Assembly (NCBI RefSeq): GCF_004022565.1
Contig: NZ_CP022987.1
Location: 930,001-994,000, forward strand
Direction: 5' to 3'
Source of the DNA: Pollutimonas thiosulfatoxidans
Lineage (GTDB): Bacteria > Pseudomonadota > Gammaproteobacteria > Burkholderiales > Burkholderiaceae_B
DNA: 64,000 bases
Part shown: positions 32,060-41,908 of the stretch, piece by piece
Layout: every line of letters begins with the position of its first letter
Numbering within the stretch: the stretch's first letter is position 1
The notes under the pieces: generated by a model
The model's database searches: none
Told to the model about the DNA's origin: nothing
The model's input: the letters and a program-made list of their open reading frames with translations, nothing else
Translations under genes and position numbers: made by a program

Positions 32060-33865
32060 TCATCTGGGCTCGTAGTGGTTCCCAAGATATTTAATGGGCG
32101 ACCAGGCGGGAAGTATGTCCGGCAGGGACGGTGTAAGGGTGCTGTAGTCTTGCGCACCGAACACCACCCTGCCATCCATGACGGTCAAAACCGACGATAC
32201 ATACTTGATCTGATCCTCGGGCACTGTGAAGTAGTCTCTGTCCAAGAGAGCGAAATCTGCCAGATTGCCCGGTGCAATCATGCCCATTTCGGCTTCTGCG
32301 TTCATGAACCACGCTGGACCACTGGTGAATAGTTTCAGCGCCTCGGCGCGAGAGAGGCGGTTGTTCGCGGCAAGCACTTCGGATCCGGAAACCGACCGCC
32401 CGGACACCATCCAGCTGATGCCGACCCACGGGTTAAAGGTGGAGGCCCGATAAGCATCGGTGCTCATGGCCAGAGGGACGCCACTGTCGACGAGCTGGCG
32501 CAGGCGCGGAGTTTTCAAAGCCATTTCGCGGCCGTGGGTTTCGATAAAACCATCTCCGTGCAGCGCCATCTTGGTATCCAAGGCAATTCCGCCGCCGAGC
32601 GCTTTGACCCTGGCGATGTTCTCCGGGCTAATAGTTTCAGCGTGCTCAATGCTCCACTTCAGGGCGGCTAGGGGAGACGTTTCGTTCATCTCCTCCACTG
32701 CATCAAGGAAGGGAGAAATGTTTTCGTCGTAGCTGATGTGCATCCGAAAAGGAATTCGCCGCTGAACCAGCTTTCTCACGTCCTGTTCGACGTGTTGCCG
32801 CATGACTTTGGGATCAATGATGACCGCCGGGCGGTCGAAATTCTCGTGATCGTGCACGTGTAAAGCCAGCACTTCTCCTGCACCTCGATACACCTGGCCA
32901 TGCGCCAATGTTGGGTGCAGATTATGCCCGGGGCTGACGGGCGCAGTTTTGGTGATCGCTTCAATTTGTGCGTCAACCATGTTCATTGGGGTGCCGTCAC
33001 CGAACTGCATGTCCACGAAGGGCATGCGCACGTTAAGGCGGTCGTCGCGGGCAAGCACATCTACGGTGGCCTGGGCGTTAGGGTAGCCCCTGTTGCCAGC
33101 ATCAATGACCGAGGTAACCCCGAAACGATTGAGACCGTGGATGGCATGGATCAGCGCGCTCACCTGTTCATCGAAAGAAGGTTGCGGGACCATAGTCTCC
33201 ATGGCGATAAACGTGAAGGTGTAGCCATGGACTACACCCGTGTAGTTTCCCTGGTCGTCCTTCTCGAACTCAGTGCCGGGCAATTCAGGAAAACGATCAG
33301 TGCCCACGCCGAATGCCTCCATCGCTTGCTCGTTCAAGAAGGCGCGGTTATAGGCGTACTGCACGATAAGAGGGCGGTTCGGCACCGCCTTACGCAGTTC
33401 TTTCATAGTGGGGAATCGATTCTCCTCGAACTGGTAGGGCGACCAGCCTCCGATCACCTTGACCCAGTGACCCGCCGGCGTTCGCCTTGCCTGCTCGCTT
33501 AGCATGGTCAATGCCCGCCGAAGCGTGGGCACGCCGTCCCAACGTACGTTGTAAGTGAAGCTGCTCTCATTGAGCACGTGGGTGTGGGCATCGCTGATAC
33601 CCGGGATCATTCTGCGACCGCCAGCGTCGATGATCTTGGTGCTGGAGCTTTGCAGATCAAGAATTTCGGCGTCGGCGCCGACTGAGTAAATGCGGCCATG
33701 CTTCACTGCCAAGGCAGACGCTTCGGGCTGGGCGGGATTGCCTGTGAAAATCCTTGCATTGAACACGATCAAGTCTGCGCCCGGAGGCTCCTGCCCGGAC
33801 TGTGCCTGGATGGCAGAAGCGCAAAGAACTGCCATTAATGCGATCAATAATCTTTTAATCATCAT
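32060..33865 (-). CDS. Secreted YtcJ-type amidohydrolase (copy 1)
   Basis: 601 aa. Sec leader (1-20, ending AIQA), then an amidohydrolase-superfamily metal-dependent hydrolase of the YtcJ type: IPGISDAHTHV (first metal site HTH), VRWDGVPTLRRAL, WVKVIGGWSPYQF, later SIEHAETI (metal His) and LAMSTDAYRAS (catalytic Asp). ATG at 33865 follows GAGGAT; an upstream open extension of 29 codons is unlikely. The substrate is unknown, and the leader suggests periplasmic action on an amide or ester. It is a paralogue of the 49626-51638 gene. Confidence 0.83.
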   Translation of the reverse strand: MMIKRLLIALMAVLCASAIQAQSGQEPPGADLIVFNARIFTGNPAQPEASALAVKHGRIYSVGADAEILDLQSSSTKIIDAGGRRMIPGISDAHTHVLNESSFTYNVRWDGVPTLRRALTMLSEQARRTPAGHWVKVIGGWSPYQFEENRFPTMKELRKAVPNRPLIVQYAYNRAFLNEQAMEAFGVGTDRFPELPGTEFEKDDQGNYTGVVHGYTFTFIAMETMVPQPSFDEQVSALIHAIHGLNRFGVTSVIDAGNRGYPNAQATVDVLARDDRLNVRMPFVDMQFGDGTPMNMVDAQIEAITKTAPVSPGHNLHPTLAHGQVYRGAGEVLALHVHDHENFDRPAVIIDPKVMRQHVEQDVRKLVQRRIPFRMHISYDENISPFLDAVEEMNETSPLAALKWSIEHAETISPENIARVKALGGGIALDTKMALHGDGFIETHGREMALKTPRLRQLVDSGVPLAMSTDAYRASTFNPWVGISWMVSGRSVSGSEVLAANNRLSRAEALKLFTSGPAWFMNAEAEMGMIAPGNLADFALLDRDYFTVPEDQIKYVSSVLTVMDGRVVFGAQDYSTLTPSLPDILPAWSPIKYLGNHYEPR

Positions 33866-33989
33866 TTCTATCCTCGTTCGAGTGATATTTTCGAAGCGCA
33901 AGCAAAGTCGGGCTAAGCACTGTGTGAGTAGGCGGAGGCCGCTCAAGACCACGGCGCTTATTATTGGACGATCGTCCGAAATTTGAAGA

Positions 33990-34892
33990 TTAGGGCCGTA
34001 TTGATGGACGGACTATCGGCTCGAGAAATTCGCGCATCAAGGTAGCCACTTCTTGCGCATGCGTCTCTAAAGCAAAATGTCCTGCGTCGAGGAGGTGAAT
34101 TTGCGCATTCGGCAGATCCCGCCTGTAAGCGTCAGCGCCTGCAGGCAGGAATGCGGGATCATGACGACCCCAAACGGCCAGGAGCGGCGGGAGGTGCTCG
34201 CGAAAGTAAGCCTGGAAAGCCGGATACAGCGCAACGTTGTTGCGGTAGTCGAGGATCAGATCAAGCTGGATGTCCTCCGCGCCTGGGCGCGCCATGTAGG
34301 CGATGTCAAGTTCGTAGCCATCGGGCGACAAGTGCTGCTGATCCGCTCCGGTGCCATACTGCCAGTTGCGGATCGTGTCCGGTGCGAGCGACGGTCGGCA
34401 GGCTTCCCGGTTGCTCGCGGTTGGGTCGCGCCAATAGGCTTCCCATGGCCCCCATTCGTCACTGAAACCCTCGACGTAGGCGTTGCCGTTCTGTGAAATG
34501 ATGGCCAACACTCGCTCGGGATTGCGCATCGCAAGGCGCAGCCCTACCGGGGCACCATAGTCGAAAATATAAATCGCGTATCGGTCGAGCAACATGGCAG
34601 CGGTAAAACCTTCGATAACATCGGTCATGCTGTCGAAGGTGTAGTCAAACGTTCCGCGCGGGGGCGCCTTGGTTTGTCCGAATCCCGGTAAATCAGGTGC
34701 GATGAGCCGGAATCGGTCAGCCAGCAGAGGAATCAAGTCGCGGAACATATGGCTGGCACTGGGAAAACCGTGCAAGAGCAGGATCACCGGCGCATTCCTG
34801 GGCCCTGCTTCACGGTAGAAAACTTCGACGCCACCAACATCTCGAAATCCGTAGCGTGTTCTCGTCAATTCGGTATCAAGTTCTTGAGTCAT
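33990..34892 (-). CDS. Alpha/beta hydrolase with Asp nucleophile (epoxide hydrolase/dehalogenase-like)
   Basis: 300 aa. Oxyanion motif HGFPSASHMF near 43, nucleophile elbow IFDYGAPVG with Asp (not Ser), acid region WGRHDPAF near 245 and catalytic His in DAGHFALE near 272. The Asp nucleophile places it with epoxide hydrolases and haloalkane or fluoroacetate dehalogenases. ATG at 34892 with GAGGAT 6 bases upstream is preferred over a GTG at 34919. It runs in the same direction as the amidohydrolase, 124 bases ahead of it, so the two may form an operon. Confidence 0.82.
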   Translation of the reverse strand: MTQELDTELTRTRYGFRDVGGVEVFYREAGPRNAPVILLLHGFPSASHMFRDLIPLLADRFRLIAPDLPGFGQTKAPPRGTFDYTFDSMTDVIEGFTAAMLLDRYAIYIFDYGAPVGLRLAMRNPERVLAIISQNGNAYVEGFSDEWGPWEAYWRDPTASNREACRPSLAPDTIRNWQYGTGADQQHLSPDGYELDIAYMARPGAEDIQLDLILDYRNNVALYPAFQAYFREHLPPLLAVWGRHDPAFLPAGADAYRRDLPNAQIHLLDAGHFALETHAQEVATLMREFLEPIVRPSIRP

Positions 34893-35084
34893 TTCTTTAT
34901 CCTCTGTTTGTGTCGACACCGCCGGCTACGTTGTCTCTCCGAGCTCGTATGTCGGGCGCGATTACGTCGTGGTCACTATCTCGCAAGCCGCCATTCGTTT
35001 ATTGGACTGGCCTGCTGTTATAGAAGGGTCGTGAGATGAGCTGGGGCAGAGGTATACGTTATGTGATGGAGCTACTTGACACAT

Positions 35085-35220
35085 CCATCCATGGCTCTCT
35101 CCAGGGACGACGCCACGGCTCGGGACACTAGTTCTATCGGTCAGACCGCAGGCGCCCCGATCTTCGGGCTGCTGATGGATTGGTTAAGGATGCCGAGACC
35201 ATACTGTGGCCTGAGCGGTG
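35085..35220 (+). pseudogene. Possible C-terminal remnant of an MFS transporter
   Basis: The frame carrying ALSRDDATARDTSS and GQTAGAPIFGLLMDWLRMPR resembles the last transmembrane pair of major-facilitator proteins (GQxxGAPLFGLLLD). No more of a transporter is present. It lies in a 330-base gene-poor gap between the alpha/beta hydrolase and the LysR gene, in which I see nothing else. Confidence 0.4.
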
Positions 35221-35226
35221 CTGACT

Positions 35227-36170
35227 CTAGGAGTCTGCACCGACGCGTAATGGAGGTCTGGATACGACAGGCGCGTGCTGGGCCATCAACTCGACGAGCC
35301 AGTCGATAAACACACGTAGTTTTGCACTGACGTGTCGGTTCTGGGGAAAGGCGACGTACATTGGCATCGGATCAATCTGCCAATCCGTAAACAACGGGAT
35401 CAGCTCTCCCCGCGCCACGTGCGCCTGGGACATGTAGGACGGCAGCCAGAGGGCGCCGAGCCCCGCCAGGCCTGCCGCTAGATAGGCATTGCCATCGTTA
35501 ACCACCAGAGCGGGTCGCGCCTGCACGTCAATGCTTTCGCCGTCACGACGTATGGTGCTCGGGAACACGCGCCGGGTGCCCGACCATGACAAGCCCACGA
35601 TACGGTGCTGCGGCAGTTCCAACTCTCTGGGGTGATCGGGGTGGCCCTCGCGGGCGAGATAACACGGCGCAGCATACACCGCCAGCGGTAAGTCCGCCGC
35701 GTGTCGCGCGACCAGGGACAGATTGGTAATCTCCCCCCGCGTACGACGCAATCCACGTTCTCGTCAATTAAGTCCACCACACGATCAGTGACACCAAGAT
35801 GCAGGTGAATGTCAGGATGCTTGGCGTGAAAGGCTGGCAATGCCGGCACCAGAATCATGCTGGCAAAGGGACTAGGGACGTCGACCCGCAGTCTGCCACG
35901 GGGCGACGCCAGGGCGCCGGATAGACTGGTTTCCGCATCGTCCATGTCGGCCAACAGGCGTAACACACGTTCGTAATAAGCCGCGCCGTCAGGGGTTACG
36001 TTGACTTTGCGTGTCGTGCGATTCAGTAACGTGACGCGCAGGCGCGCCTCCAGTTGCTGCACCAGCTGCGTCACGGTCGTCTTGCTCAGGTGCAGAGTTT
36101 CCGCCGCCTTGGTGAAACTGCCTGTTTCCACGACCCGGGCAAAGGCCTGCATGGCATCGAAACGGTCCAT
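35227..36170 (-). pseudogene. LysR-family regulator with a frameshift at a G6 run
   Basis: Two frames make one LysR protein of about 314 aa. The N-terminal helix-turn-helix (MDRFDAMQAFARVVETGSFT, LHLSKTTVTQLVQQLE) and the first part of the ligand domain run from 36170 to about 35739; the remainder (GEITNLSLVARHAADLP to the stop at 35227) is in another frame. The break is at six C on the plus strand (35733-35738), where a seventh base would restore VVRGGEITNL. It is divergent from the RidA/reductase genes it probably controlled. True mutation or sequence error. Confidence 0.8.
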
Positions 36171-36205
36171 CTATGCTCCCCCACTCTGGCATTGTTTGGG
36201 ATTCA

Positions 36206-36227
36206 CAAACAGTGTTATGTGTGTTTG
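36206..36227. promoter_or_regulatory. Inverted repeat in the LysR/RidA intergenic region
   Basis: CAAACA-N10-TGTTTG lies between the divergent LysR start (36170) and the RidA start (36320), where a LysR operator is expected. An AC-rich run follows at about 36264-36285. Confidence 0.4.
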
Positions 36228-36319
36228 CCAGTTTATCAGTTCAGTTCCTGTCATTAACATTCTCACATTCACACACACACACGGCGGGCATTGGCCCAAT
36301 AAAAGAAGGAATCAGTTCC

Positions 36320-36709
36320 ATGACAGCACGCAACGTTATTTTTCCACCTGGACGCCAGGCCCTTTATGAACGGCATCGCTACTCGCCTGCAATTCAGGCT
36401 AATGGGTTTGTGTTCGTTTCTGGCCAGGTTGGCAGCCTCGAAGACGGCTCGCCCCAACAAGGATTGAAAGAGCAGGTACGAGTGGCTTTTGAAAACCTGA
36501 ACGCCATTCTGGTGGCCGCCGGATGCAGCTTCGACGACGTGGTCGATGTCACGGTTTTTATGATCGACCCGCAATCGACGTTTGAGGAAATTTGGCAGGT
36601 GGTGCCCGAGTACTGGGGCGAAGCACCATATCCGACCTTGACCGCAGTGGGGGCCACCTGGCTGTCTGGATTTGATTTTGAAATCAAGATAATCGCCAAG
36701 CTGCCGTAG
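36320..36709 (+). CDS. RidA-family protein (copy 1)
   Basis: 129 aa. RidA/YjgF fold: YSPAIQANGFVFVSGQVG near 22-39, LNAILVAAGCSFDDVVDVTVFM and a C-terminal strand. RidA proteins deaminate reactive enamine/imine intermediates; this one has Trp-Leu-Ser-Gly (TWLSGFDFEI) where the archetype has Arg-x-x-x-P near 105, so imine deaminase activity is not certain. ATG at 36320 has AAGGA upstream. First gene of a likely operon with the reductase and old yellow enzyme. Confidence 0.8.
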   Translation: MTARNVIFPPGRQALYERHRYSPAIQANGFVFVSGQVGSLEDGSPQQGLKEQVRVAFENLNAILVAAGCSFDDVVDVTVFMIDPQSTFEEIWQVVPEYWGEAPYPTLTAVGATWLSGFDFEIKIIAKLP

Positions 36710-36774
36710 AAAGATCACAACGATCTTCAACCCCAACAAAGAAATCATTACGTCAAGTTACCGAGGTATTCATC

Positions 36775-37782
36775 ATGTCGACACGTCATGCCTGGCGCCT
36801 GGCACGCCGTCCAGCTGGTTCAATCGTTGCAGACGATTTTCGATTCGGATCCGAGTCTATCCCTGAACTGAGCGACGGGCAGTTCCTGCTTCGCGTCCGC
36901 TACTTGTCATTAGATCCGGCACAGCGAGTTTTCATCAGCGATCAGGAGCAGTTCTTGCCACCTGTCGAGCTTGGGGCTCCGATGCGCGGCCTGGTGGTCG
37001 GGATCGTGGAAAGAAGTAAAAAGGAAGGTATTGCGGAAGGCACAATACTAAGCGGTGTCGGCGAATGGGCTGACTATATAGTCAGCGACGGCACCGGTCT
37101 TACAGAGCTCGCCGCTTTCCCGGGACTGAGTCTGGCGGAGACGTTCGGGACATTCAGTCTCGTAGGGCCCACCGCTTACTTCGGTCTTCTCGATATCGCC
37201 AATCCCCAGTCAGGGGAAACCTTGGTCGTTTCAGCGGCAGCCGGTGGCGTGGGCCAGATCGTCGGGCAGATCGGCAAACTGAAAGGCTGCCGGGTGATCG
37301 GCATTGCGGGGGGGCCGGAAAAATGTGCGTTCGTCACCGAGCAACTGGGTTTCGATGCCTGCATCGATTACAAATCTGTGGATGTCGGCGAAGCGCTGGA
37401 TCAGCTGGCACCTGAAGGCGTAGATATCTATTTCGAGCAGGTGGGTGGCCCGATCCGAAACGCCGTCATGGAACGCATGAAGATGTTCGGTCGCGTGTCG
37501 CTTTGCGGAATTATTTCCGAATACAACGCGACAGACGCCGATACACAGCCCAGTTTTTGGTGGACCATCATGATGCGACGCCTGACTGTCCGTGGATTTA
37601 TATTCGATGATTATCGGACCCGTTTCCCAGAAGCAATGGAAAACATGGCGGCCTGGATGCAGAGCGGCGATCTCACGACACGGCAAGACATACGGCAGGG
37701 GCTCGCGAACGCACTGTCATCGCTGCAAGATCTCTATTCGGGGCGGAATTTCGGCAAATTGCTTCTTGAAGTGACGCCTTAA
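36775..37782 (+). CDS. NADP-dependent medium-chain reductase (PTGR/CurA-like)
   Basis: 335 aa, zinc-free medium-chain dehydrogenase/reductase. The N-terminal catalytic domain has LSLDPAQRVFIS, the nucleotide-binding domain SAAAGGVGQIVGQIGK (about 148-163) and GIAGGPEKC for NADP selection, then YFEQVGGPIRNAV. Relatives reduce alpha,beta-unsaturated ketones (prostaglandin reductase, curcumin reductase). It lies 65 bases after RidA and 16 bases before the old yellow enzyme, so it shares an enone-reducing operon. Confidence 0.87.
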   Translation: MSTRHAWRLARRPAGSIVADDFRFGSESIPELSDGQFLLRVRYLSLDPAQRVFISDQEQFLPPVELGAPMRGLVVGIVERSKKEGIAEGTILSGVGEWADYIVSDGTGLTELAAFPGLSLAETFGTFSLVGPTAYFGLLDIANPQSGETLVVSAAAGGVGQIVGQIGKLKGCRVIGIAGGPEKCAFVTEQLGFDACIDYKSVDVGEALDQLAPEGVDIYFEQVGGPIRNAVMERMKMFGRVSLCGIISEYNATDADTQPSFWWTIMMRRLTVRGFIFDDYRTRFPEAMENMAAWMQSGDLTTRQDIRQGLANALSSLQDLYSGRNFGKLLLEVTP

Positions 37783-37798
37783 GGGGCTGTATTGATTT

Positions 37799-38911
37799 AT
37801 GAAAACTCTCTTTACCGACTATGACCTTTCGGGGCTGCAGCTAACGAATCGTATAGTCATGGCTCCCATGACCCGATCACGGACTGCAGACACTGTTCCT
37901 GATGAGGAAACGGCGCGGTACTACGCACAACGCGCGGGCGCTGGTCTGATCGTCACCGAAGGCGCTCAGGTTTCTCGCCAAGGTGTTGGCTATTTGTTTA
38001 CTCCAGGCATCTACATGAAGGAGCAGGCAGCAGGCTGGAAAAAGGTGACGCGTGCTGTGCATGAGCAAGGCGGGAAGATTTTTAGCCAGCTTTGGCACGT
38101 TGGCCGCATCTCTCATGCTTCCTTGCATGAAAACGGAGTATCACCTGTCGGCCCTACGTCCAAGATGGCAGAGAATACGACGTCATTCGCTTATGATGAA
38201 AACGGTAACCCTGGCTCTGTGCAAGTCAGCCGACCGCGACCGCTATTGACCAGCGAGATAAAAAGTACTGTCCAGGACTTTGCTAATGCGGCGGAGAAAG
38301 CCATGGAGGCTGGTTTTGATGGGGTCGAAGTCCACGGTGCCAATGGCTATTTGATTGAGCAGTTTATCAATGCAGGTATCAACGACCGGGATGACCAATA
38401 CGGAGGAGGCACGATTGGAGGGCGGCTGCGTTTTGCTCTGGAAGTAGTAGAGGCGGTGGTTGCTCAGGTAGGTGCTGGGAGGGTGGGGCTTCGCATTTCA
38501 CCGTTCAATCGTACTTTCGACATGCCTGCTTTCGAAGGTGAGGGAGAGACATGGATCGCACTTGCGCATGAACTATCCAAGCGGAGTCTGGCATACGTAC
38601 ATATAAGCAATCGCGATGCGCTGACTGCAAACCAAGAGGGGAGCGTATTTTTGAGGCGATTCAGAGTAGCGTATGCCGGGACGTTGATCTTGGCTGGTTT
38701 GTACACGAAGGAAGCGGCTCAGAGGGACGTCCGTGAAGGCCTCACGGATCTGGTCGCGTTCGGTCGCCCCTTTATTTCTAATCCTGACCTGGTCGAACGG
38801 CTAAAAAATGATTGGCCAGTGACCATTCCCGATCCCAGCACCTTCTACGGCGGAGATCATGTGGGCTATACAGATTATCCGGTGTATGAAACTTGGCTGG
38901 AGCGCTCGTGA
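37799..38911 (+). CDS. Old yellow enzyme-type alkene reductase (NemA-like)
   Basis: 370 aa FMN-dependent ene-reductase. Characteristic residues: NRIVMAPMTRSRT at the FMN site, EGAQVSRQGVGY, QLWHVGRISH, GFDGVEVHGANGYLIEQF (His/Asn substrate pair), and VAFGRPFISNPDLVERL for FMN phosphate. It reduces activated C=C bonds of electrophiles such as maleimides, nitro-esters or enones with NAD(P)H. AAGGGG lies 12 bases before the ATG. Its last codons are part of the repeat shared with 31978-32018. Confidence 0.9.
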   Translation: MKTLFTDYDLSGLQLTNRIVMAPMTRSRTADTVPDEETARYYAQRAGAGLIVTEGAQVSRQGVGYLFTPGIYMKEQAAGWKKVTRAVHEQGGKIFSQLWHVGRISHASLHENGVSPVGPTSKMAENTTSFAYDENGNPGSVQVSRPRPLLTSEIKSTVQDFANAAEKAMEAGFDGVEVHGANGYLIEQFINAGINDRDDQYGGGTIGGRLRFALEVVEAVVAQVGAGRVGLRISPFNRTFDMPAFEGEGETWIALAHELSKRSLAYVHISNRDALTANQEGSVFLRRFRVAYAGTLILAGLYTKEAAQRDVREGLTDLVAFGRPFISNPDLVERLKNDWPVTIPDPSTFYGGDHVGYTDYPVYETWLERS

Positions 38912-39166
38912 AGTGGTGTAAAGCCGTGCAAACCGCGAGATCAATCCGAGGCATGATCAGCCCTTGCGGCCGGGCGCCAGGCTTCGATCAACTGCCTGGC
39001 GTTCTTGAGATCGCGGGTTTCGTATCCTTCCGTAAAGCGGTCGTATACCTGCGACACGATCGCGTAGGCTTCGTCAGTCTTCCCTTCGCTTGTAAGCATC
39101 GCACCTAAAGCCATGGCCGAGCGCAACTCCAGACTGAGCGCGCCTTGATTGTTTGCAAGCGCAATC
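38899..39166. repeat. Source locus of the composite repeat
   Basis: 38899-38939 and 39138-39166 are the two parts that occur joined at 31978-32048. They span the old yellow enzyme stop and the 3' end of the convergent regulator gene. Confidence 0.7.
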
Positions 39167-41853
39167 GAATGCCGCAACATCGCCTGCGCCGCGCGTGCAT
39201 CCAACCGACCGGAGGCGAGCCCGATTTGCGCGCGCGTACGCAACAGCTCAGGCCTGTCGTAGGATTCATGTCCCGCCTCGGCTCGTTCCAGCGCCGCCGA
39301 GATCATCGCTTCAGCCTCCAGGATCTCACCGCATTCGAGCAGTGCCTCGGACATGGATCGGCTGAGCATCGCCGTCAGCAAGATACGTCCCTCCCCATGC
39401 AAGATACCCAGCGCTTCACGAAACTTGTTTACCGCCGTCTGGAACTCTCTGCGGATGAGGGCCACTTCGCCGGCGAGCGTCATACCCCATGCCACGTATG
39501 GACCGAAGGAGTAGCGACTGACGTATTGGATAAGACGGTTCAGCAGTGTCTCCGATTCCTTTACGTCTCCCCGCCAAAGAAAAACCGTCGAAGCGTATAG
39601 CAGTTCGGCTACCGACACGTTAACCGGCTGCTCGTTCTGCCCAGCCTCCTTGACCGCCTGATGTGCAACTTGAGCGGCGCGGTCGCTGGCACCGCTCAAC
39701 CACAGCGCGCGTGCCAGGACGATGAGTGCACGGGTTCGGTGCCCATAACCATACATATCGATTTTCGTCACGCCACGCGCTGCGGCATGCTTGAAGCCTT
39801 CTTCGATGTGGCGTATGGCGCCCGGTTGATCTCCGGCCAGAAGATAAGCACACCCCAGCATCCACTCGGACATGACGATGCCTGCGGGAGAATCCACCTT
39901 GCGGGCCAGCTCGATACTGCGCAAGCTCACCTCTACCGCCGCACGAGAGTTACTGACTTCGATCATAAAGATATGCATGCCGGCGAGCAGGCCGAGTTCG
40001 CGTTCGTGATCGTTCAAGGTCCGCGCGAGGCATAGCGCGCGCTCAATAGAATTGCGGACTTCATCTCTGCTGCCCCTAGTCAATAGTGCGGAGATCGCCA
40101 GCGCTTCCTGCAAGATGAGGTGTGCCTCGGAACTGTCGTTTGGGTCCAGTTGGAATAGCGCGGCCTGGCACCAGCGATGGCACTCATCCAGCAGCGACAA
40201 GTCCAGAAAAAGCGGAGCAGCGAGTACCGCCAGACGAACCCCCAGCTCGCCGTCACCTGCGTCGGAGAATGCCCATACAAGTGCAGTGCGGATGTTGCCC
40301 ACCAGCATCACATCACGGTCCGCGGCCCGACGGTCGATCTCGCGACCACTGCTTTGATCGAGTTGCTCAATGAGGTAATTGGCAAGTTTCCGAGAGACGG
40401 TGTCGAGCTCTCCTGAGTCCGCGAGTTTTACCGACGCGTACGTACGGGTCGTATCCAGGAGGCGCAGATAGCTCGAGCCGTTGAACGTTGATGGCGACAG
40501 CAGCGACTTGTCGATGAGGCTTGTGATTGCCGTTGCCGCTTCGACTTCCGTGAGGGCCGCGTCCGCTGCGATTCTTTGTGCCGCAGCCAGGGGAAACGGA
40601 CCGACGAACACTGACGACCGATATAGCACGCTGCGTTCGCGCTCGGACAGCAGGTTATAACTCCAATCAAGCATCGCCTGTAGCGTCTGATGCCGGGGTG
40701 GTGCGCTACGTCTTCCCTGCCACAGGAGATTGAAGCGGCTGTCGATCAGCTCTGCGGTTCCGAGCAAGCCATGCGAGCGCACCCGACCGGCTGCCCATTC
40801 GATAGCCAAGGCAATGCCATCCATCTTTCGGCAGATCTCGACGGCCAGCGGGGCAGTCTCGTCCGTCAGTAGCTCCTGCACGCCGCTTGCCGTCACACGA
40901 TCCATGAAAAGCTGGACGGCGGGAAACTGCAACGCAGCCGACGCTGTCATCCCATCCCCGATAGGCGGAACATCGAGCGGTGGAAGGATGTGGACGTGCT
41001 CGCCCTCGACACGCAGCAACTCACGGCTGGTCGCAAGCAAGTGGGTTTGAGGCGTGGATTTGTAAAGCCATTCCCCCAGGGCCGCAGTCTCGTCGATGAG
41101 GTGCTCGCAATTGTCCAGGACAAGCAACGCCCTGCGGGCACCAAGAAATGCCAGGATACTCGGTTTAGGATCTTGCACTTGCACCTTCAGGCCAAGCACG
41201 GAAGCAATCGCGGTTGGAACGACCGACGCGTCAGTGACCGAGGCCAGATCGACGTAATACACCGCGCCACCAAAGGCATCGATCAAGGTATGCGCCACGG
41301 AGATCGCGACAGTCGTTTTCCCCATTCCACCTGGACCAATGATGCTCACGAATCGATGCTTTGCGAGCAACTCGACGAGCACCTGCACCGAAACGTCGCG
41401 TCCAATGAGCCGTCCGAGTCGCTCGGGCAAGGAGTGCTCTGCGGCGGAAACCGGCGGTCGCGTGGCCCCCAGTTCCCGGGACGGAGACTGGGAAGGCACT
41501 CGGGTTACGGGAGCGACGAAGCAATACCCGCGGCCTGGAAGGTTGACGACGTAGCGCGCGCCGCCTTCGCCATCACCCAGACACTTGCGCAGGCTGGCGA
41601 TATTGACGCGCAGGTTCGTCTCGTCGACTACCAACCCTGCCCAAGCGCGCGCGATCAACTCCCGCCGCGAAAGGACGTCCCCAGCCCGCTCGACCAACGC
41701 AATCAGTATATCGAGCGAGCGGCTGCCCACTTTGACCGCCACCCCGTTTCGTTGCAGCAGCCGGCCCGCCATGTGTAGACGAAACGGGCCAAACTCGACA
41801 ATCTCGTCACCCGCGGCTATGCCGGGTCTGGGGTGCAAATGAGTGTTTTCCAC
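38941..41853 (-). CDS. Winged-helix regulator with NB-ARC-like ATPase and TPR-like region
   Basis: 970 aa. An OmpR-type DNA-binding domain lies at about 18-113 (LLQRNGVAVKVGSRSLDILI, NLRVNIASLRKCLG), followed by an NTPase with Walker A GPGGMGKTT (near 174) and Walker B ALLVLDNCEH (near 247). The remaining 500 residues are helical repeats. This architecture is that of large signal-transducing regulators that gate DNA binding by nucleotide-dependent oligomerisation. GTG start at 41853 with GGAG 10 bases before. It is divergent from the SnoaL-like gene at 42019 and may control it. Confidence 0.85.
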   Translation of the reverse strand: MENTHLHPRPGIAAGDEIVEFGPFRLHMAGRLLQRNGVAVKVGSRSLDILIALVERAGDVLSRRELIARAWAGLVVDETNLRVNIASLRKCLGDGEGGARYVVNLPGRGYCFVAPVTRVPSQSPSRELGATRPPVSAAEHSLPERLGRLIGRDVSVQVLVELLAKHRFVSIIGPGGMGKTTVAISVAHTLIDAFGGAVYYVDLASVTDASVVPTAIASVLGLKVQVQDPKPSILAFLGARRALLVLDNCEHLIDETAALGEWLYKSTPQTHLLATSRELLRVEGEHVHILPPLDVPPIGDGMTASAALQFPAVQLFMDRVTASGVQELLTDETAPLAVEICRKMDGIALAIEWAAGRVRSHGLLGTAELIDSRFNLLWQGRRSAPPRHQTLQAMLDWSYNLLSERERSVLYRSSVFVGPFPLAAAQRIAADAALTEVEAATAITSLIDKSLLSPSTFNGSSYLRLLDTTRTYASVKLADSGELDTVSRKLANYLIEQLDQSSGREIDRRAADRDVMLVGNIRTALVWAFSDAGDGELGVRLAVLAAPLFLDLSLLDECHRWCQAALFQLDPNDSSEAHLILQEALAISALLTRGSRDEVRNSIERALCLARTLNDHERELGLLAGMHIFMIEVSNSRAAVEVSLRSIELARKVDSPAGIVMSEWMLGCAYLLAGDQPGAIRHIEEGFKHAAARGVTKIDMYGYGHRTRALIVLARALWLSGASDRAAQVAHQAVKEAGQNEQPVNVSVAELLYASTVFLWRGDVKESETLLNRLIQYVSRYSFGPYVAWGMTLAGEVALIRREFQTAVNKFREALGILHGEGRILLTAMLSRSMSEALLECGEILEAEAMISAALERAEAGHESYDRPELLRTRAQIGLASGRLDARAAQAMLRHSIALANNQGALSLELRSAMALGAMLTSEGKTDEAYAIVSQVYDRFTEGYETRDLKNARQLIEAWRPAARADHASD

Positions 41854-41908
41854 GCTACGGGCTCCGTAATGCCCCCCGCAAGTCTTCGGTAGTGGGGCTT
41901 CGGTTTTC

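Noticed and set aside
36264..36285. AC dinucleotide run as a contingency repeat
   Set aside because: The run is short and interrupted and lies outside coding sequence; no evidence of phase variation.
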